From Mesaphorura yosii (Eukaryota; Arthropoda; Collembola; Poduromorpha; Tullbergiidae), in contig WIXG01000001.1 of assembly GCA_009869945.1 (NCBI GenBank), forward strand, positions 868,001 through 932,000: DNA of 64,000 nt, given 5' to 3'. Every line of letters begins with the position of its first letter. Positions within the stretch are counted from its first letter, which is position 1. Below are positions 61,531 to 64,000 of the stretch, in pieces. Under the pieces are notes generated by a model. The model saw nothing but the letters and a program-made list of their open reading frames with translations, was not told the origin of the DNA and searched no databases. A program made the position numbers and the translations under genes.

Positions 61531-62559
61531 ATGGAAAGCACTCCTAACGAAGATGAAGCAAAAGCTAAGAATGCCAACGTGGCCACCCTGACCGCTCAGT
61601 CAAGACTTGAAATTCCGTTTCCTGAAATGGACACGGATGAAGATGAGTCGGTCGTCGACCAAATTCCTGATACCGACTTGGAACGGCAAAGGCGGCGAGA
61701 AGTGCAACAACTCCACAAGCAAATGATGATCAAGTACTGGCGATCCAAATCGCTGCCGGTGGCCACGTACCCACCGCACGTTCACTGTCAGCGACCACTG
61801 CCCGACACAGACGCGGACATCGACCTTAAGAATCTTCTCCGAAACATTTCCAAGGAAGATTCAGACCCAGAGCATCGAAATCTGGAGTTGAGTACAAGTA
61901 ACACAAGCAAATCAAGTCACACTCTGAGTACAGGCACTGGAATCGGTGGCGGTGTAAAGAAGGCGAAGGAAATTAAAGCCGGTGCTGGAGTTACACGAGA
62001 ACAGGTTGAAAACTAGCTTAAAAAAAGTGCCAGGCTTTTATTTCTGTGGGCAAAGGAACAAGCTTCGCTTACAGATAATTATTTCCACCAGATATCAGAT
62101 CATTTTCATAAGCAATTTCAATCCGACAATCACGCCATTTTCTCAGAATACTGTTTCTAGTTCATGCGCTTGTACGTGTTGCCCATTTTCAGACGAACCA
62201 TAGAGTCAAGAAGTGATTCAAACCGAATCTTCTGATACTTTATGCTAAAGTTGGATTTTCTTACATCAAATAAATGGCGTGAGGTATTCAGCCCGTGATT
62301 GAATTTGCTCACAGAATAAATGCCTAATTAGCTTCCGCCGGCCGTAACTACGACGTGCCAGAAGAGTAATTGAGTTATCTACGGTTTAAGGACGCCAACG
62401 ACGCCAAGAAGAAATCCGACTGGCGAACTCTGCAACAGCATTACTATCCGGAAGGAGGCTGGGGATGGGTCGTCACTTTCTGTGCCGTCATTTCGCACGC
62501 ACTCTGCCTGGGCATTCAGCTCTCCCTCTCCAACGTGGTCGTTCAGCAGTTCCACAAAG
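61531..62559 (+). CDS. SLC16/monocarboxylate-transporter-like 5' exons, variant 2
   Basis: Exon 1 is 61531-62004 and exon 2 is 62391-62559, which ends in phase 1 with donor GTTCGAG (214 codons plus one base). The leader (MESTPNEDEAKAKNANVAT, acidic DTDEDESVVDQIPDTD, basic RQRRREVQQLHKQMMIKYW) is unrelated to that of variant 1. Exon 2 encodes WRTLQQHYYPEGGWGWVVTF and CAVISHALCLGIQLSLSNVV, the MCT signature and first membrane helix. It ends in the same splice phase as the variant 1 exon, so both could join one set of downstream exons beyond the right edge. The exon 1 to exon 2 junction (CAG|GTTGAA; TACGGTTTAAG|GAC) is reasonable but not proven. Confidence 0.65.
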
Positions 62560-64000
62560 GTTCGAGTTCCAGCTTGCCATTCGCACTTCGTACTCTTTTC
62601 CGGTAGCCAGAGCATAAAGAAGCAGTTTTAGTCAATTATGATAAGAAATATGATTTCCGATTGAGTCCGCAGGCTTCAGATAAAAATGAAACTTTTGTGC
62701 TGTGTCGGGTCAGAAATAATGACAAACGGACTCGCCTCGTGCTCATCAATAAGAAAAGTTTCAGAGGTTCAATCTTCCGAGCAATTTAACTCTTTCCTGC
62801 GTTTTATTGACCTCTCACAGTGTGGTCACTTGTTCTGGGCAAAAGAGGCCGATTTATATTCAGAGTGCGGTTGTGGTGGTGCGGTGCGGTGTCAGATTCT
62901 AAAACGGTACACATGCTTGCTACATTTATGGAACACATCGATTGAAGCGAAAGCCTTTTGAGCAAATTAATTCTTGGCAACTTTCCCCAAATAACAAAAA
63001 GTATCAATTTCTTTCATCAGATAATTCTTTTCTGAGATCGCATTCCGGAATGATGCAAATATTTTCACTAATTTTGTAACTTGTCAAATCTGACTATGAC
63101 GCATGGTGCTGATTTGGGCAAGTTTACTTCAGTTCTGCAAGAGAAAATCGTGCTTGTGGTGGGACGTATTAATTTCTTGCTCATGAACATTTTTGTCGTG
63201 TGTTCCTTCCTAATTTTCTACATGCGATGGTTTCGACTACAGACAAGACAAAACCATGAGGCCTTCCATGACCAAATAAGACATCATTAGTAGTCCATTT
63301 TGTAAGTGAACTCTGATGTTGGCAGTCTATCTGAAAATACAACGTGTCAATTATCTGTCAATCATAAAAGGGAAACTACTTAATCTTCTTACCTGCATTG
63401 AGTCGGTCAAAGATCATGCCAATGAATGCCACGACTTGGTTGGCTGGCAGGCGCATCAGAATTGATTTTGCTAATGCTATTCACTATTTAGGATTTGTAT
63501 TTGCGGTTGATTACTGCATCGTGCAAGAACAAAACACTTTCTACATATTGGCAAGCGTTCAGTTACTCAAGACAATTCAATCTCGAGTTTTTACAATTCT
63601 CGTATTCAGTAACGTTTATACGTGGTCCTATTTTAATTTAGTAAATTCGCCCGAGCCGTATTTCTGAATACAAAACAAAATATTAGCATATATATTTGAC
63701 AACACAATCCCACCAAAATGAGACATATTCCCGCAATTGCCGCCACAATATAAAAACGTTTACTTTGAAATGTAGCGAAACTTGTCGAGTTATTGAAAAC
63801 GATTGCGACACAATGCACGGCCCACGGCGGTCTACGGCGTAGTAAGCCAGTTTTATGACTATCTTTATTGCAGCTATTAACTCATCTTACGCGGGCGGGC
63901 GTCGGATGAATGGAGTACGGGCCTTAGGCAAATCATAAAAATGTGGCACATCAAAATCGTAAAGTCTTACCACATGTAACCCAAATATTGCTCATCCACC
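62560..64000. other. Intronic sequence to the right edge
   Basis: Probably intron of the transporter gene. A minus-strand frame at 63633-63818 contains one hydrophobic stretch (YIVAAIAGICLILVGLCC) but has no splice partners or family match. Nothing else is supported. Confidence 0.4.

Noticed and set aside
63633-63818. 61-codon minus-strand frame with one hydrophobic segment, possible membrane protein exon
   Set aside because: A single helix with no adjoining exon or family match in the window; it lies in the putative transporter intron.
1-64000. CRISPR arrays, transposons or viral insertions
   Set aside because: No regularly spaced repeats, transposase, reverse transcriptase or integrase reading frames were seen on either strand.

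Overview
The window is gene-dense animal nuclear DNA with short introns (mostly 55-125 bp) and consensus GT-AG splice sites. An RR-type chitin-binding cuticle protein, an insect-allergen-repeat (G12) protein and a divergent ionotropic receptor point to an arthropod. Compact introns together with a full set of axonemal genes would fit a springtail or another early-branching hexapod or pancrustacean, but that placement is an inference. About 25 protein-coding loci were assembled by joining exons across splice sites and checking that the reading phase closes. I found no RNA gene, transposon or CRISPR array.

Layout: 1-6 kb holds the 5' part of an ANKLE1-like nuclease gene (-) and a tandem pair of mitochondrial acyl-CoA dehydrogenases (+). 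6-11.4 kb holds three related four-helix membrane protein genes around TXNL4A (U5 snRNP). 12-19 kb holds PDSS2 (coenzyme Q tail synthesis), lebercilin/LCA5 (ciliary) and a cuticle protein. 20-26.4 kb holds TMF1 (golgin) and MARCH5 (mitochondrial ubiquitin ligase). 26.9-41.6 kb holds a small secreted peptide, CFAP100, an ionotropic receptor, ketohexokinase, SMYD5 and DNAI3/WDR63. 41.7-46 kb holds GNL3/nucleostemin and an ornithine-carbamoyltransferase-like gene that has lost every catalytic motif. 46.5-49.5 kb holds two secreted proteins: G12 and a stand-alone S8-type propeptide. 50.9-64 kb is sparse: two exons that each encode the first helix of an SLC16-type transporter, 10 kb apart, with a Kazal inhibitor on the opposite strand between them.

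Functional links: several products are mitochondrial (both ACADs, PDSS2, MARCH5, the OTC-like protein). Three are ciliary (LCA5, CFAP100, DNAI3), and in the Chlamydomonas system CFAP100 (MIA1) and DNAI3 (IC140) act on the same I1 inner-arm dynein. The G12, S8-propeptide and Kazal products are secreted and are plausibly digestive or anti-protease. The most unusual locus is the intact eight-exon OTC-like pseudoenzyme at 44372-46002.
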